Below, one piece after another: positions 1 through 8,372 of a stretch of 64,000 bases of DNA. Where the stretch lies: the NCBI GenBank assembly GCA_018432315.1, contig JAHDLB010000027.1:62001-126000 (forward strand), given 5' to 3'. A model generated the notes under the pieces. The model was not told the origin of the DNA. It did not search any database and saw nothing but the letters and a program-made list of their open reading frames with translations. Both the position numbers and the translations under genes were made by a program. Origin of the DNA: Anaerolineae bacterium (GTDB lineage: Bacteria > Chloroflexota > Anaerolineae > Aggregatilineales > Aggregatilineaceae). Each line of letters starts with the position of its first letter. Within the stretch, counting starts at the first letter, position 1.

Positions 1-14
1 GGCGGGCGCGGGCG

Positions 15-710
15 TCATTTGCCGATGAAGCGGTAGCCGACCCCGTATTCGTTCTGGATGTAGGTCGGGTTTTTCGCGTCCGGCTCGATCTTGCGGCGCA
101 GGTGCGAGACGTAAATTCGCGGGTAGTGGTGCTCGGTGTTGTACTCGTAGCCCCACACCTGCTCGAGAAGCTGTTGGAAGGTCAGCACCTGGCCCTTGTG
201 CCGCACGAATGTCGCCAGCAGCTTGAACTCGGTCGGCGTCAGGCGGACTTCCTTGTTGTCGATGGTGACGCGCCGCGAGTCGACGTCCACGACCAGGTAA
301 TCGTCGGCATAGCGCACGGCTTTGGGCGCCGTGTCGCTGTGAAGCTGGGCGCGGCGCAGCAGCGCGTTGACGCGCGCGTGAAATTCCAGGTTGCGCAGCG
401 GCTTGATCATGTATTCGTCCGCGCCCAGGTTCAGCCCTTCGGCCATCTCCTCCTCGGTGATAGCGTGGGCCGTCATGATCAGGATCGGGACGTTCGACAG
501 CTCGCGGATGCGCTGGCAGACGGTCATGCCGTTCATGCCGGGCAGGGCCACGTCCAGCACGACCAGGTCGGGACGTGTCTCGTGAAACAGGCGCAGGCCA
601 TCCAGCCCAGTCGTTGCGGTCATCACCTCGTAACCGTGATGTGTGAGGTCGAGCTGCAACAGGCGATTCATTTCCATATCGTCTTCGATGATCAAGACTT
701 TCGTAGACAT
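15..710 (-). CDS. OmpR/PhoB-type two-component response regulator
   Basis: This is a 231-aa cytoplasmic DNA-binding regulator. The N-terminal receiver domain (about residues 3-120) shows the acidic pair D10/D11, phosphoacceptor D53 in the VVLDVALPG strand, T80 and K103 of the IKPL motif. The C-terminal part (about 135-231) is a winged-helix output domain with the LTPTEFKLL and GYRFIGK signatures of the OmpR family. An upstream in-frame extension to 911 is open but has no receiver homology, so ATG at 710 is chosen. A weak TAAAAT -10 hexamer lies at 754-759. No histidine kinase gene is adjacent, so it is an orphan here or pairs with a kinase beyond position 1. It diverges from the glycosyltransferase gene. 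The regulated genes cannot be deduced. Confidence 0.93.
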   Translation of the reverse strand: MSTKVLIIEDDMEMNRLLQLDLTHHGYEVMTATTGLDGLRLFHETRPDLVVLDVALPGMNGMTVCQRIRELSNVPILIMTAHAITEEEMAEGLNLGADEYMIKPLRNLEFHARVNALLRRAQLHSDTAPKAVRYADDYLVVDVDSRRVTIDNKEVRLTPTEFKLLATFVRHKGQVLTFQQLLEQVWGYEYNTEHHYPRIYVSHLRRKIEPDAKNPTYIQNEYGVGYRFIGK

Positions 711-804
711 GACGCGGCCAATCCAATCTGCACAAAAGGGGACTATGTCTACCATTTTACAGGATTTTGCGTAATACAAAACTTCAGGCATGTGTGAGGC
801 GGCC

Positions 805-833
805 TTGCCACCTTGTGGCCCATTTGCTATGCT
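805..833 (+). promoter_or_regulatory. Sigma70-type promoter for the GT2 gene
   Basis: TTGCCA at 805-810 and TATGCT at 828-833 are separated by 17 bp. The predicted start near 840 leaves about 74 nt before the ATG at 914. It was identified by eye only. Confidence 0.6.
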
Positions 834-913
834 ATCCCGCGCTTTGCGTACCCCAGAGTCGATCCCTCTCCGTCGCTGTGGCGGGAAGAGGGCGATTTTC
901 CAACGAGGCATGT

Positions 914-2476
914 ATGGCTTTTCCCTTCGGTGGCAACCGGCGCGGTGACGTCTCGCTGAGCGTCCGCCGGGCCTGGACGCGGACCGCGCGCCCGGTGGCG
1001 ATCCCGGAGCGCGCCCTGGATATGATTCCGGGCGGGCTGGCCTGGCTGGGCCTGGGCATCGTCGTGATCGGCGCCGCCGTGGCTCCGCTGGCGCTCGTGA
1101 CGGGCGCGGCGCTGCTCGCGTTCTACGTGGCGGTGCGCTTCGCGCTGGCCGGTGTGGCGAACGTGTGGGGGCTGGTCCTGATTCGCCGCTGGAGCCGGGT
1201 GGATTGGTCCGCCGAATACGCCCGGCGCGCCGGGCCGGGCAGCCTGCCGCTGGAGAGCGTGCAGCATCTCGTCGTGATCCCGAATTACGACGAAGACCTG
1301 GTCACGCTGCGCCGGACGCTGCGCCACCTCGCCGCGCAGACACGCGCCGCCGAGTCGATCAGCGTGGTGCTGGCGATGGAAGCCAGCGAGCCGGGCGCCG
1401 GGGAAAAGGGTGCGCTGTTGGAGGCGGAATTCGCCACGCATTTCAGGCGGTTTTTCGTGGTGTGCCACCCGGCGGGGATCGTGGGCGAGATGCGCTGCAA
1501 GTCCGCCAATCAGGCGTGGGCGGCGCGCTGGGCGCGGCGGCGGCTGGTCGACGAGGGGGGTGTCAACATCAATCACCTGCTGGTGACCACCATGGACTCC
1601 GATACGGTGTGGCATCCGGACACCTTCGCGGCGCTGACCGTGCTGTTCGCCACCGATGCACGCCGCTACGCGACCTTCTGGCAGGCGCCGATTCGCTATC
1701 ACGGTAACGTGTGGAGCACCAGCCCGCTGCTGCGCATTCTGCACGCCTGTTCGTCGGCCTGGGAGCTGGCCTATCTGGCGGCGCCGTGGTGGCGCGCGCT
1801 GCCCATGTCGTCCTACTCGATGAGCATGCGCCTGCTGGACAGCGCCGGGTACTGGGACTCCAATGTGATCGCCGACGAGTGGCACATGTACATCAAGACG
1901 CACTTCCAGCGCGGCGAGGATCTCCACCTCCAGCCGGTGTTCCTGCCGTTCCACGCCCACGCCACGACCGGCTGCACGCTGCCGGAAGCCATCCGCGAGC
2001 GCTATCTCCAGACGCTGCGCCATGCCTGGGGCGCTAAGGAGATCGGCTACACGATCGGGCAGATCGCCAGCCATCCGGAGGTTCCGCTGCGACATGGGCT
2101 GAGCCTGCTGGTGCGCGTGGCGCACGACAATATCCTGGGCGGGCTGGGCTGGATCGTGATGCTGCTGGGCGCGCAGCTTCCCGTGCTGCTGCACCCGCAC
2201 CTCATGCGGCAGCATGTGTCGTCCGGGCCGTTCGTGCTGCTCCAGATCTCGGTGACGGTGGTGACGCTGCTCACGGTTGCGTTCTGGCTGCTCGACCTGC
2301 GCAACCGGCCCGCGCGGCCCGCGCCGTGGACCTGGCGCGAGCGGTTGGCCGAGTTGGCGAGCGTGCCGCTGCTGGCGATCATGACGTTTGCGTGCGTGGC
2401 GCTGCCGGTGCTGCACGCGCAGACCCAACTGCTGTTGGGCATCCCGCTGGAGTTTCGCGTGGCGCGCAAGGAATGA
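914..2476 (+). CDS. Family 2 membrane glycosyltransferase
   Basis: This 520-aa protein probably transfers a sugar from a nucleotide-sugar at the cytoplasmic face of the membrane. Two hydrophobic segments near residues 36-75 precede the catalytic domain. That domain has the VVIPNYDED opening strand, the metal-binding DSD in TTMDSDTVWHPD, an acceptor-base-like IADEWHMY segment and the QTLRHAWG motif that resembles QxxRW. Further transmembrane helices close the C-terminus. ATG at 914 is preferred because GAGG lies 5 nt upstream; the open frame extends to 767 without conserved sequence. The product (polysaccharide, glycolipid) cannot be inferred, since no polysaccharide operon surrounds it. Confidence 0.8.
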   Translation: MAFPFGGNRRGDVSLSVRRAWTRTARPVAIPERALDMIPGGLAWLGLGIVVIGAAVAPLALVTGAALLAFYVAVRFALAGVANVWGLVLIRRWSRVDWSAEYARRAGPGSLPLESVQHLVVIPNYDEDLVTLRRTLRHLAAQTRAAESISVVLAMEASEPGAGEKGALLEAEFATHFRRFFVVCHPAGIVGEMRCKSANQAWAARWARRRLVDEGGVNINHLLVTTMDSDTVWHPDTFAALTVLFATDARRYATFWQAPIRYHGNVWSTSPLLRILHACSSAWELAYLAAPWWRALPMSSYSMSMRLLDSAGYWDSNVIADEWHMYIKTHFQRGEDLHLQPVFLPFHAHATTGCTLPEAIRERYLQTLRHAWGAKEIGYTIGQIASHPEVPLRHGLSLLVRVAHDNILGGLGWIVMLLGAQLPVLLHPHLMRQHVSSGPFVLLQISVTVVTLLTVAFWLLDLRNRPARPAPWTWRERLAELASVPLLAIMTFACVALPVLHAQTQLLLGIPLEFRVARKE

Positions 2477-2512
2477 ACGTTGGTCACTTTCACCAAAAGC
2501 GGCGCGGGCATA

Positions 2513-2541
2513 TTGACGAAAAGCGGTGCTCGTGCTACGCT
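2513..2541 (+). promoter_or_regulatory. Promoter of the leader-hom-lysC transcript
   Basis: TTGACG at 2513-2518 and TACGCT at 2536-2541 are spaced 17 bp apart. The predicted start near 2548 is just upstream of the leader peptide ATG at 2571. Confidence 0.65.
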
Positions 2542-2570
2542 TGGCGCGGATCGATATTGAGCGCAAGAGC

Positions 2571-2690
2571 ATGATCGTGTTCGCAATCGCTTTGACTTCC
2601 ACTATGATGACCACCACTACTACCGGTACCACGATGATGGGCACCGGATTGTGCCGGTTGCTCCGGCGGTGGGGGCGAGGTCAGGCGTAG
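2571..2690 (+). CDS. Thr/Met-rich leader peptide (thrL-like)
   Basis: This 39-aa open frame begins MIVFAIALTSTMM and continues with five threonine codons, Gly, two Thr, two Met, Gly and Thr. Ten Thr and four internal Met codons fall between residues 9 and 26. The second half is basic (LCRLLRRWGRGQA) and ends at TAG 2688-2690. It sits between a good promoter and a Rho-independent terminator upstream of homoserine dehydrogenase, the enzyme that commits aspartate semialdehyde to threonine and methionine. This is the layout of a ribosome-mediated attenuator such as the enteric thr operon. The ribosome-binding site is weak (a purine-rich stretch before the ATG), and ATG 2604 is an alternative in-frame start. 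Confidence 0.8.
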   Translation: MIVFAIALTSTMMTTTTTGTTMMGTGLCRLLRRWGRGQA

Positions 2691-2750
2691 CCAGTCCAAC
2701 CCGACGACCTTAAAGCGTGGAGCAGCAACCGGCCCCACGCTTTTTGTTTT
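2643..2750 (+). promoter_or_regulatory. Transcription attenuator with alternative hairpins
   Basis: Three mutually exclusive structures can be drawn. A protector hairpin pairs ACCGG 2643-2647 with CCGGT 2654-2658. An antiterminator pairs GCCGGTTGCT 2653-2662 with AGCAACCGGC 2724-2733, a perfect 10 bp. The terminator pairs AAAGCGTGG 2712-2720 with CCACGCTTT 2735-2743, followed by TTTGTTTTT. A ribosome stalled on the Thr/Met codons would leave 2653-2662 free and favour readthrough. A ribosome at the stop codon (2688) would cover that strand and allow termination. The pairings are read from the sequence; the switching is inferred. Confidence 0.75.
2712..2750 (+). terminator. Rho-independent terminator of the attenuator
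   Basis: A 9-bp stem (2712-2720 with 2735-2743) and a 14-nt loop are followed by a T-rich tract to 2750. The loop contains the antiterminator 3' strand. Confidence 0.85.
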
Positions 2751-2812
2751 TGGGCCAATCGCGGATACAGTATTTCGCCAGCGTTGATTGATGTTTTTTG
2801 GGAGAGAGCATC

Positions 2813-3901
2813 TTGTCTGAACCGCGACAGATTCCGGTGATCGTATTGGGCGTGGGCCAGGTCGGGGGCGCGTTCCTGACACAGCTCATGCAGACACAGA
2901 CGACGCTCGCCGCCCGGTATGGCGTGGGCTTTCGCCCGGTGGCGCTGGCGAACACGCGGGCCGCGCTGGTGGACGCGAGCGGTCTGCTGGACCGGGCCGC
3001 CGCGCTTGCCGCATCGCCCGATCCCGGCGAGGCGCTGGCCGCCAGTTCCGGGGCGCTCGGCGGGCTGACAACCCAGGATGTGATCGAGCGCTGCGCGGGG
3101 CAGGGCGTCGAGCGCGCCATCGTCATCGACTGCACCGCCGCCGAAGGAATGGCCGCGCCGCTCGCGCGGGCGCTGGACCTGGGGTATGGCGTGGTCCTGG
3201 CGAACAAGCGGCCCCTGGCGGGACCGTGGGACAGCGCCGGGACATTCTTCAACCATCCCCTGGTGCGTTTCGAGGCGACGGTGAGCGCCGGCCTGCCGGT
3301 CATGAGCACCTTGCGCTATCTCGTCGATACGGGCGACAGCATCCGGCGCATCGAGGGCGCGCTGAGCGGCACGTTGGGGTACCTGTGCAGCCGCCTGGAG
3401 GATGGCGACGCCTTCTCGACCGTGGTCCGCGAGGCAAAAGCCAAGGGCTACACCGAGCCGGATCCGCGCGAGGACCTCAGCGGGATCGACGTGGCGCGCA
3501 AGGTGTTGATCCTGGGGCGCCAGGCCGGCTGGCCGATTGAGCTGGCCGATCTGCGCGTCGATCCGCTGTACCCGGCGGAGATGGCCGAGATGAGCGTCGA
3601 GGCGTTTCTGGCCGAGCTGCCCAAGGTCGATTACGACTTCGCGGCGTATATGGGCGCGCTGGGCGGCGTGCCACGGTACATGGCCGAGGTCGGGCCGGAG
3701 GGCGGCGTCGTGTCGCTGCGGATGGTCGGCGAGCGCCTGGCGGCCCAACTGCGCGGCACGCAGAACCAGGTAGCGTTCTGGACGCGGCGCTATGACGATG
3801 GCCCGCTGAGCATTTTCGGGCCGGGCGCCGATCACCGCACTGCGGCGGCGGCTGTCCTGCAGGATTGTTTGTATCTGGCACAAAGCAGGCTGTGCGTCTG
3901 A
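2813..3901 (+). CDS. hom: Homoserine dehydrogenase
   Basis: This 362-aa cytosolic enzyme reduces aspartate semialdehyde to homoserine with NAD(P)H, the branch point to threonine and methionine. The N-terminal Rossmann motif GVGQVG is at residues 13-18, a lysine lies in VVLANKRPLAG, and the substrate-binding signatures GALSGTLGYL and TEPDPREDLSG are intact. There is no C-terminal ACT domain, so allosteric control, if any, does not come from the usual hom tail. TTG at 2813 is taken as the start because GGGAGAG (2800-2806) is 6 nt upstream; TTG 2798 lies before that site. The gene follows the Thr/Met leader attenuator and precedes lysC by 40 nt, and the two are presumably co-transcribed. Confidence 0.93.
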   Translation: MSEPRQIPVIVLGVGQVGGAFLTQLMQTQTTLAARYGVGFRPVALANTRAALVDASGLLDRAAALAASPDPGEALAASSGALGGLTTQDVIERCAGQGVERAIVIDCTAAEGMAAPLARALDLGYGVVLANKRPLAGPWDSAGTFFNHPLVRFEATVSAGLPVMSTLRYLVDTGDSIRRIEGALSGTLGYLCSRLEDGDAFSTVVREAKAKGYTEPDPREDLSGIDVARKVLILGRQAGWPIELADLRVDPLYPAEMAEMSVEAFLAELPKVDYDFAAYMGALGGVPRYMAEVGPEGGVVSLRMVGERLAAQLRGTQNQVAFWTRRYDDGPLSIFGPGADHRTAAAAVLQDCLYLAQSRLCV

Positions 3902-3941
3902 CCTTGAGCGGCGCCGGCACCCTGAAGGAGATGAATGCAAC

Positions 3942-5378
3942 ATGACGCGGATCACGATGAAATTCGGGGGAACTTCAGTCGGCAACGCGGAGGCAATCTC
4001 GCAGGCAGTGGACATCGTGCGCGCAGCCTACACCGGCGATCACCAGGTGCTGGTCGTCTCCTCCGCGATGAGCGGCGTGACCGATCTGCTGATCGAGGGC
4101 GCGCGGACGGCGGCAGCGGGGGATGCCGGGCGCTATCAGGTCATCGCGGGCCAGCTCCGCGAAAAGCACGAGGGCGCCATCCGGGCTTTGATCGCGTCCG
4201 ACGTCGAGCGCATTTCCGTCTTCGACGAGGTGGACGGGCTGATCGACGAATTCCAGAAGCTGTGTTACGGCATCTACGTGCTGCGCGACGCGACGCCGAA
4301 GGCGATGGCAAAAGTCAGCTCGCTGGGCGAGCGGATGTGCGTGCCGATCATCTCGGCAGTGCTGCGCCAGCGGGGTGTGCCGAGCACGACGGTCTGCGCC
4401 AGCTACCTGATCGTCACGGATGACCAGTACGACAATGCCGGGGTGTTCTTCGACGAAACCGAGCAAGTCGTCCGGCAGAAGCTGCTGCCGGTGGTCAACA
4501 GGGGCATGGTGCCGGTCGTGACCGGCTTCATCGGCGCCACGCACGACGGCGTGATCACCACGCTGGGGCGCAGCGGCAGCGACTACAGCGCCGCGCTGTT
4601 GGGGGCGTACGTGGACAGCGACGAAGTCTGGATCTGGACGGACGTGGACGGCGTGATGACGGCGGACCCGCGCATGGTGCCGGATGCCCGCGTGATCCCG
4701 GTGCTGTCGTACGGCGAGGTGGGCGAGATGGCCTACTTCGGCGCGAAAGTGCTGCACGCCAAGACGGTCCAGCCGCTGGTCGAGCGCAACATCCCGATCT
4801 GGGTCAAGAACACGTTCAACCCCACGTTTCCCGGCACGCTGATCACCCACAAGGAACAGACCGCGCCCGGCACGGTGAAAGCTGTCACGGCGATCCGCGA
4901 CGTGAGCCTGGTGACGGTGGCGGGCCGGGGCATGATCGGTGTGCCGGGCATTGCGGCGCGCACCTTCTCGGCAGTGGCTGCGCAAAAAGCCAGCGTGTTG
5001 ATGATCTCGCAGTCGTCCAGCGAGCAGAGCATCTGTTTCGCCGTGCCGGAGAGCACCAGCGCGCAGGTCGTGAGGGCGATCGAGGCGGAGATGGCGAACG
5101 AGCTGAGCCGCCGCGACATCGAGCGCGTGTGGGCGGACGACAACATCGAGATCATCGCGGTCGTTGGCGCGGGGATGCTCACCCAGTCGGGCGTGGCGGC
5201 GCGCGTGTTCGGCGCGTTGGGCGACGCGAATATCAACATCCTGGCGATTGCCCAGGGCGCCAGCGATTACTGCGTGTCGATGGTCGTGGACACCGCCTCG
5301 ACGGCGGAGGCGGTGCGCCAGATTCACAAGCTGGTCGTGCTCAACGGCGACAACAAGGTGCACGCCCGCAGCGCCTGA
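3942..5378 (+). CDS. lysC: Aspartate kinase with two ACT domains
   Basis: This 478-aa enzyme phosphorylates aspartate, the first step to Lys, Thr, Met and Ile. The amino-acid kinase domain (about 1-300) starts with the KFGGTSVG signature and carries SSLGERM-type and LGRSGSDYSAALLG nucleotide/substrate motifs. Two ACT regulatory domains follow, around residues 325-395 (SLVTVAGRGMIGVPG) and 405-470 (AVVGAGMLTQSG). It resembles the kinase half of ThrA/class III kinases rather than the short alpha/beta-type LysC. AAGGAG at 3925-3930 is 11 nt before the ATG. Co-transcription with hom under a Thr/Met leader suggests, but does not prove, a threonine-branch isozyme. Confidence 0.93.
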   Translation: MTRITMKFGGTSVGNAEAISQAVDIVRAAYTGDHQVLVVSSAMSGVTDLLIEGARTAAAGDAGRYQVIAGQLREKHEGAIRALIASDVERISVFDEVDGLIDEFQKLCYGIYVLRDATPKAMAKVSSLGERMCVPIISAVLRQRGVPSTTVCASYLIVTDDQYDNAGVFFDETEQVVRQKLLPVVNRGMVPVVTGFIGATHDGVITTLGRSGSDYSAALLGAYVDSDEVWIWTDVDGVMTADPRMVPDARVIPVLSYGEVGEMAYFGAKVLHAKTVQPLVERNIPIWVKNTFNPTFPGTLITHKEQTAPGTVKAVTAIRDVSLVTVAGRGMIGVPGIAARTFSAVAAQKASVLMISQSSSEQSICFAVPESTSAQVVRAIEAEMANELSRRDIERVWADDNIEIIAVVGAGMLTQSGVAARVFGALGDANINILAIAQGASDYCVSMVVDTASTAEAVRQIHKLVVLNGDNKVHARSA

Positions 5379-5391
5379 GGGGCCGGTGTGC

Positions 5392-6585
5392 TCACTCGCA
5401 GCGCGACGTCCAGGCGCGGCTCAGGTAGCCGCCCACGACCGGCGTCATGAGGTCCACCTCGACCAGGAACGAGTCGTGGCCGAACGGCGCCTCGATGTGG
5501 TGATGCTCGACCGGGCGGCCCAACTCGCGGAGCGGCTCGACCAGGTCCAGCGCCTGTTGGGCGGTGTAGAGCCAGTCGCTGGTGAAGCTCACCACCAGGA
5601 AGGCGCACTGCGTCCGTTCCAGCGCAGCGCGGAGCGAGCCGTAGTCCGCCCCGATGTCGAAGTAGTCGATGGCCTTGGTGATGTACAGGTAGCTGTTCGC
5701 GTCGAAGCGCTCGACGAACTTGCGCCCCTGGTAGGCCAGGTAGCTCTCGACGGCGAATTCCGGCTCGGCCAGTGTATAGGGCAGTGTCTCGTGATCTTGC
5801 AGATTGCGTCCGAACTTGTGCTCGAGCGAAGCCTCGCTCATGTAGGTGATGTGCGCCGCCATGCGCGCCACGGCCAGCCCCCTGGTGGGTGCGGGGCCAC
5901 CGTAGTAGTCGCCGTTGTTCCAGTTCGGATCGGCGTAGATCGCCTGCCGCCCGGTTTCGTTGAACGCGATGTGCAGCGCCGACGATCGCGGCGTGCTCGC
6001 CAGGAAGAGCACGTGTTCCACGCGGTCCGGGTGGGCGACGGCCCACTGGAGGGCCTGCATCGCGCCCATGCTGCCGCCGGTCACGGCGAACACCTTGCGA
6101 ATGCCCAGGCGGTCCAGCAGGCGGCGCTGGGCTTCGACCATGTCGTCCACGGTGACCATCGGGAAGCGCAGCGCGTAGGGTTTGCCGTCCGGCGCGGGCG
6201 AGGAAGGCCCGGTGCTGCCCTGGCAGCCGCCGATGACGTTCGAGCAGATCACGAAAAAGCGGTCGGTGTCGAAGATTTTGCCGGGGCCTACCGCGTCGTC
6301 CCACCATCCCGGCTTTTCGTCGGGATGGCCGGTGTGATAGCCGGCCACGTGGGCGTCGCCGGAGAGCGCGTGGCAGACCAGGATCGCGTTGGACCGGTCC
6401 GCGTTGAGCGTCCCGTAGGTTTCGTAGGCCAGCGTGAAACGCTCCAACGTCCCGCCGCTCCTGAGGTGGAGCGGCGAGTCGAAGTGAGCGTACTGGCGCT
6501 GGACAAGTCCCACCGATCCGGGCGCGACGCTGCGCGTGACGGGCGGTGTGGGCCACCGGGTTGCCGGGTGCGTGTTTGCCAGCAT
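5392..6585 (-). CDS. metX: Homoserine O-acetyltransferase (MetX family)
   Basis: This 397-aa alpha/beta-hydrolase-fold acyltransferase activates homoserine for methionine synthesis. The nucleophile serine is in GGSMGAMQ. The acid is likely the Asp of SFTSDWLYTAQQ and the base the His of APFGHDSF, completing the triad. The family signatures CHALSGDAHVAG and NVIGGCQGSTGP are present. Whether it uses acetyl- or succinyl-CoA cannot be settled from motifs, but the neighbouring metY implies O-acetylhomoserine. GGGAG lies 6-7 nt before the ATG. It is 19 nt downstream of metY in the same SAM-riboswitch operon and converges with lysC only 13 nt away. Confidence 0.93.
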   Translation of the reverse strand: MLANTHPATRWPTPPVTRSVAPGSVGLVQRQYAHFDSPLHLRSGGTLERFTLAYETYGTLNADRSNAILVCHALSGDAHVAGYHTGHPDEKPGWWDDAVGPGKIFDTDRFFVICSNVIGGCQGSTGPSSPAPDGKPYALRFPMVTVDDMVEAQRRLLDRLGIRKVFAVTGGSMGAMQALQWAVAHPDRVEHVLFLASTPRSSALHIAFNETGRQAIYADPNWNNGDYYGGPAPTRGLAVARMAAHITYMSEASLEHKFGRNLQDHETLPYTLAEPEFAVESYLAYQGRKFVERFDANSYLYITKAIDYFDIGADYGSLRAALERTQCAFLVVSFTSDWLYTAQQALDLVEPLRELGRPVEHHHIEAPFGHDSFLVEVDLMTPVVGGYLSRAWTSRCE

Positions 6586-6604
6586 AGGCGTCTCCCGATC
6601 TTGC

Positions 6605-7939
6605 TCAGTGCGATTGGGTCGAGTGGACGTGCTGGCCCTGGGCGACCGTCAAAGCCTGGTCCAGGTCCAGCAGGATGTCGTCGATGTCCTCGATGCCAAT
6701 CGACAGGCGGACGTAATCATCGGTGACGCCGGTTGCGACCTGCTCCTCGGCGCTGAGCTGCTGGTGCGTCGTCGTCGCGGGATGGATCGCCAGCGAGCGG
6801 GCATCACCCACATTCGCCAGGTGGGTGAACAACTGGAGATTGTCGATGAACGCGCGGCCCGCTTCTTTGCCGCCTTTGATGCCAAAGCCGAGCACCGCGC
6901 CGGCGCCTTTCGGGAGATACTTTTGAGCGCGTTCGTAGCTTTCGTGATTGGGCAGTCCCGGATAATTCACCCAGGTCACCGCGGGGTGCTGCTGGAGGTA
7001 TTCGGCCACCGCCTGGGTGTTCTCGACGTGGCGCTGCATCCGCAGGGCCAGCGTCTCCAGCCCGATGATGTTCAGGAAGCTGTTGAACGGCGCCTGGCAC
7101 CCGCCGAAGTCGCGCAGGCCGACGACCCGCGCGCGGCCAATGAACGCCGCCGGGCCGAGCGCATCCGCCAGGACGACGTCGTGATAGGCCGGTTCCGGCT
7201 CGACGATCCCGGAGTGGCGACCGCTGGCTTTCCAGTCGAACTGGCCGCTGTCGACGATCGCGCCGCCGATGCTCAGCCCGTGCCCGCCAATCCACTTGGT
7301 GGTGGAATGGACGACGATGTCCACGCCGTGCTCGAACGGGCGGCAGAGATAGGGCGTCGCGAACGTGTTGTCGACCACGACGGGGATGCCGTGCGCGTGG
7401 GCCACGGCGCTGATCCCTTCGAAGTCCGGAATCTGGAGCTTGGGATTGCCGATCGTTTCCAGGTAGATCAGGCGGGTTTTGTCGTTGATCAGCGCTTCGA
7501 ACGAGGCGGGATCATTGTCCTCGACGAAGTGCACGGTGATCCCCAGGCGGCGGATGCTCTGCGAAAAGAGCGTGTACGTCCCGCCGTAGAGCGCCGCGCT
7601 GCTGATGACCTCGTCGCCGGTGTTGCACAGCGTCAACAGGGTGAGAGTCTCCGCCGCCTGGCCGGACGCGGTCGCCAGCGCGCCGATGCCGCCTTCCAGC
7701 GCGGCGATGCGCTGCTCGAACACGTCGTTGGTCGGGTTCATGATGCGGGTGTAGATGTTGCCCACTTCTTGCAGCGAGAACAACGCTGCGGCGTGATCCG
7801 TATCGCGGAACTGGTAGGCCGTCGTCTGGTAGAGCGGCACAGCACGCGAGCCGGTGGTGGGGTCCGGTGCGTACCCGGCGTGCAGCGCCAGGGTATTGAA
7901 CCGGTGGGGACGTTGTTGAGATCCGTTGCTGTTCGACAT
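6605..7939 (-). CDS. metY: O-acetylhomoserine sulfhydrylase (PLP)
   Basis: This 444-aa member of the Cys/Met-metabolism PLP family makes homocysteine directly from O-acetylhomoserine and sulfide. The Schiff-base lysine is in [12 protein letters not shown]. The opening ([20 protein letters not shown]), [10 protein letters not shown] and ATASGQAA motifs are typical of MetY rather than of cystathionine gamma-synthase. Its length also fits MetY (about 430 aa). AGGAGAGG precedes the ATG. It is the first gene after the SAM-I riboswitch and is followed at once by metX, so the pair provides the direct sulfhydrylation route to methionine and should be shut down when S-adenosylmethionine is plentiful. 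Confidence 0.95.
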   Translation of the reverse strand: MSNSNGSQQRPHRFNTLALHAGYAPDPTTGSRAVPLYQTTAYQFRDTDHAAALFSLQEVGNIYTRIMNPTNDVFEQRIAALEGGIGALATASGQAAETLTLLTLCNTGDEVISSAALYGGTYTLFSQSIRRLGITVHFVEDNDPASFEALINDKTRLIYLETIGNPKLQIPDFEGISAVAHAHGIPVVVDNTFATPYLCRPFEHGVDIVVHSTTKWIGGHGLSIGGAIVDSGQFDWKASGRHSGIVEPEPAYHDVVLADALGPAAFIGRARVVGLRDFGGCQAPFNSFLNIIGLETLALRMQRHVENTQAVAEYLQQHPAVTWVNYPGLPNHESYERAQKYLPKGAGAVLGFGIKGGKEAGRAFIDNLQLFTHLANVGDARSLAIHPATTTHQQLSAEEQVATGVTDDYVRLSIGIEDIDDILLDLDQALTVAQGQHVHSTQSH

Positions 7940-8010
7940 GTGTTTCCTCTCCTACGCGTTGTATGGTGTTGGCTGCCAATGCGTAGCAGGCGCTACCCCT
8001 CGCTCCAACG

Positions 8011-8045
8011 GACAACAAAAAATCCTTCTCGTGGTGAGAAGGATT
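8011..8045 (-). terminator. Expression-platform terminator of the SAM-I riboswitch
   Basis: On the minus strand AATCCTTCTC pairs perfectly with GAGAAGGATT (positions 8036-8045 and 8021-8030), followed by TTTTTTGTTGTC. The 5' arm overlaps the antiterminator partner at 8035-8042. Confidence 0.9.
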
Positions 8046-8071
8046 GGAGTCGTGCGTATGCTGTCCCAATG

Positions 8072-8188
8072 CCCTCTCATCTTCCAGAATTCGTTATTCT
8101 GCCGGAATTGGCACCATGCCGGAACAAGTTCGCGGTCGGTTGCCGAGGTTTCACAGGGCCGGTCCCTCCACCTCTCTGGATAAAAGGG
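8072..8188 (-). promoter_or_regulatory. SAM-I (S-box) riboswitch aptamer
   Basis: The minus strand reads through the S-box signature: ATCCAGAGAGGTGGAGGGA, then CCCTGTGAAACCTCGGCAACC, then a P3/P4 arm with GGTGCCAATTCCGGC. P1 closes by pairing CCCTTTTATC (8179-8188) with GATGAGAGGG (8072-8081). The 3' P1 arm TGAGAGGG (8072-8079) can instead pair with CCTTCTCA (8035-8042), an antiterminator that excludes both P1 and the terminator. SAM binding would therefore stabilise P1 and cause termination before metY. The family is firmly recognised; the switching scheme is inferred from the pairings. Confidence 0.95.
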
Positions 8189-8221
8189 GTATTGCTGCTA
8201 TTCAATTGGTAACTGGGGCAT

Positions 8222-8250
8222 AGCATATCATGACAAAAAAGACTTGTCAA
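8222..8250 (-). promoter_or_regulatory. Promoter of the metY-metX operon
   Basis: On the minus strand a consensus TTGACA (8245-8250) and TATGCT (8222-8227) are separated by 17 bp, with an extended TGA just before the -10. The predicted start near 8215 is about 27 nt before P1 of the riboswitch. Confidence 0.8.
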
Positions 8251-8372
8251 TCAATTTGTGCAATATTCGTGATAAAAATTAACCCGGCGCCCGCGCCATT
8301 TGGTCAAAATGACGAAGTAGCGAGTCCCATTTTCGCATACCGTATCGGATTATCGACCTCAGGAGAGACACC

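Noticed and set aside
8244-8276. Plus-strand promoter for asd using TTGTCA and a downstream AT-rich stretch
   Set aside because: The AT-rich candidates lie 11, 14 or 21 bp from TTGTCA, and the same hexamer serves as the consensus -35 of the divergent metY promoter.
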